A DNA stretch of 64,000 nt, taken from Bacteroidia bacterium (lineage in GTDB: Bacteria > Bacteroidota > Bacteroidia > J057). Where the stretch lies: positions 62,001 to 126,000 of the forward strand of contig JALEFZ010000052.1 in the NCBI GenBank assembly GCA_022760475.1, read 5' to 3'. This document shows, piece by piece, positions 62,624-64,000 of the stretch (positions within the stretch are counted from its first letter, which is position 1; every line of letters starts with the position of its first letter). The translations under genes were made by a program, and so were the position numbers. Below the pieces are notes generated by a model. The model was not told the DNA's origin and made no database searches. It worked only from the letters and a program-made list of their open reading frames with translations.

Positions 62624-63223
62624 TCAGGCATCTTCTTCAAGCTCCGCTTCCTTTAGCTTTTCAGCTTCCATCTTTTCGGCTTCTTTTGCCTTTTCAAATA
62701 GGGCAATGGCTTCTCTATTTAGGTTTGCAAGACCTTTTTCGAAGTCCTTGCCTAGCCAGCCGTCCATCATAAGGTTCACAAATCGCCCAATAGGATTCAT
62801 TCCTGCATGGGTCGTCATCCCCCAACTAACCTCTGTGTTATCTCCATTGGGTTTAAAAGTCCAGTGTCCTTCACTGTCTCCTTGCCCCTCGAAGGAAAGT
62901 TTGGTTTCAATGGATGAATTTTCGTTGCTCTCAAGAATGGTAAGGCTTCCTTTTCCCGCCTTCTCACCATCCCATGAATAAAAGGCACCTGCGCCCTCAC
63001 GCTTATCTCCATAGCTGATCTTCATGTCAGGATCAAGTTCTTTCCATGGCATCCAGTTTGGCCAATTCTCAAGATTATTCACCTGTGAGAATGCATATTG
63101 GGCTGGGGTTTCTACCTGTGCAGTTCTGGTCACAGTTACTTCTTCGGGGGCAAAAATCAATAATCCAACACAAATCAGCCCTACCACGCCCAAAATCCAG
63201 AGTAAAACTCTTACTAGTTTCAT
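62624..63223 (-). CDS. SRPBCC-family protein with N-terminal membrane anchor
   Basis: A 199-residue protein with one N-terminal membrane segment (VLLWILGVVGLICVGLLIF) followed by the START-like fold (TVTRTAQVETPAQYAFSQVNNLENWPNWMPWKELDPDM, GAGAFYSWDGEKAGKGSLTI, NTEVSWGMTTHAG) of the polyketide cyclase/dehydrase family. A charged acidic coiled tail closes the chain (KAKEAEKMEAEKLKEAELEED). It is probably an anchored ligand- or lipid-binding protein; function unproven. Its own terminator follows. Confidence 0.82.
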   Translation of the reverse strand: MKLVRVLLWILGVVGLICVGLLIFAPEEVTVTRTAQVETPAQYAFSQVNNLENWPNWMPWKELDPDMKISYGDKREGAGAFYSWDGEKAGKGSLTILESNENSSIETKLSFEGQGDSEGHWTFKPNGDNTEVSWGMTTHAGMNPIGRFVNLMMDGWLGKDFEKGLANLNREAIALFEKAKEAEKMEAEKLKEAELEEDA

Positions 63224-63473
63224 AATGGTTTGAATTGATAGTTATATTAAATGGTAGTTGTTCTTGATACGGACTAAAAATACGAATATTTTTAACACAA
63301 AGATCAAATTGTTAATAAAATTAGCAAAAAAGCCAACAAAAAAAGCAAGCGAACTAAACAAAAGGTCTCTTTTATCAGTTTGACAAGCAATTGTTCATTA
63401 GCAACAATTTTCAATAAATATAACAAAATAACTTCATATAATATTTTAGCAATCTATCAGCTTTCATAACATC

Positions 63474-64000
63474 ATGACTTCAAAGGCTTTATTAAAATTT
63501 ACTCCCAGTGGGATCTATTGCGAGCAAGCGGATGTCTTCATAGATCCTTGGCGACGGGTAAAACGAGCCTTGATTACCCATGCCCATTCGGACCATGCCA
63601 GATGGGGAATGGAAGCCTATCTCGCACACAATCATTCGATTCCAGTCATGCGGCTCCGACTTGGCAAGGACATAAGGGCCCAAGGAATTGAATATAATCA
63701 GTCAATTCGGATCAATGGGGTTGAAATTTCCTTTCACCCTGCTGGCCATATCATTGGTTCATCTCAAATAAGACTTGCCTACCAAGATCAGATCTGGGTA
63801 GTCTCTGGAGACTACAAGGTGGAAGACGACGGTTTGGCCACTGCATTTGAACCCATTACTTGTACTCATTTTATTACAGAATCAACCTTTGGACTACCCG
63901 TATACAGGTGGTCTCCACAGGAGGAAGTTTTCTCCCAGATCAATGATTGGTGGGCTTCCAATGCTGCAGTAGGAAGACCGAGTTTGATTACGGCCTATTC
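63474..64000 (+). CDS. Ligase-associated DNA exonuclease (metallo-beta-lactamase fold), 3' part outside the window
   Basis: The first 175 residues are present and the frame is open to the edge. KFTPSGIYCEQADVFIDPWRRVKRALITHAHSDHARWG is the start of the family, with the zinc motif HAHSDHARW (two His, Asp, His) and the later HPAGHIIGSSQI and VSGDYKVEDDG (metal Asp). These exonucleases, related to Artemis/CPSF nucleases, occur beside an ATP-dependent ligase and a DExH helicase. Here the ligase is at 14958-16550 on the same strand, so the cluster is split. Further genes of the cluster may lie to the right. Confidence 0.93.
   Translation, partial: MTSKALLKFTPSGIYCEQADVFIDPWRRVKRALITHAHSDHARWGMEAYLAHNHSIPVMRLRLGKDIRAQGIEYNQSIRINGVEISFHPAGHIIGSSQIRLAYQDQIWVVSGDYKVEDDGLATAFEPITCTHFITESTFGLPVYRWSPQEEVFSQINDWWASNAAVGRPSLITAY

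Noticed and set aside
1..64000. tRNA, rRNA, CRISPR array, insertion sequence or prophage.
   Set aside because: The gaps are short and none shows cloverleaf, spaced direct-repeat, transposase or phage structural signatures by eye; a tRNAscan and IS search would be decisive.

Overview
The window looks like chromosomal DNA of a free-living member of the Bacteroidota, most likely a Saprospiria- or Cytophagia-type lineage. The reasons are four clear C-terminal sorting domains of the type IX secretion system (FPNP-type motif followed by a beta-sandwich tail), many Bacteroidota-style lipoproteins and signal peptides, an ATP-dependent bacterial ligase together with its ligase-associated exonuclease, a SemiSWEET, a BlaI/M56 pair with a TonB tail, and mostly weak Shine-Dalgarno sequences. 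No rRNA, tRNA, CRISPR array, insertion sequence, integrase or phage gene was recognised.

Layout. 1-8.9 kb: a propeller-like/caspase-like fusion protein whose start may lie before the window, a SAM methyltransferase, a PfkB sugar kinase, a 2,4-dienoyl-CoA reductase-like SDR, then a leftward aspS - secreted protein - murI group. 9-20.6 kb (mostly rightward): a giant alpha-2-macroglobulin-type protein, the ATP-dependent DNA ligase, an S74-chaperone tail-fibre-like surface protein coupled to a small T9SS protein, a SemiSWEET and a hypothetical. 20.6-27.1 kb: a lipoprotein, ftsK, two tandem LolA-like proteins, a lipoprotein and an orphan TrpF-like protein. 27.3-36.9 kb (mostly leftward): an exported EutB-EutC fusion, a small gene lying between copies of a dispersed palindromic repeat, DoxX, a Crp-type regulator, lipoproteins, a nitronate monooxygenase, a CHAP amidase and a PD40 lipoprotein. 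37-40.7 kb: AraC regulator, T9SS propeller and lipoprotein, the last two sharing paired ABM-like domains. 41-47.2 kb: an M28 peptidase with a glycogen-binding-like tail, an SRPBCC/membrane-protein pair, a BlaI - M56-TonB - TonB lipoprotein locus with a palindromic operator candidate, and a DUF1460 amidase. 47.3-49.7 kb: endonuclease III lacking the fourth Fe-S cysteine, then an MhqO-like/MhqD-like quinone-detoxification pair behind a perfect 20-bp palindrome. 49.7-64 kb: a large ELWxSDGT-repeat T9SS protein, several hypotheticals, a DUF5675 fusion, a PLP enzyme translationally coupled to a secreted subtilase, 3-hydroxyanthranilate dioxygenase, an SRPBCC protein and the start of the ligase-associated exonuclease, which runs off the right edge.

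How the genes work together. Most of the window is housekeeping plus envelope and secretion cargo, not a single island. The most unusual items are the exported, fused ethanolamine ammonia-lyase far from any eut operon; the propeller/caspase-like protein; the AraC-ABM-propeller cassette; the BlaI/M56 locus in which a TonB C-terminal domain appears both fused to the peptidase and as a separate lipoprotein; and a family of CCTGACAGG palindromes found only between genes. All functional calls come from reading translated sequence by eye; no database search was run.
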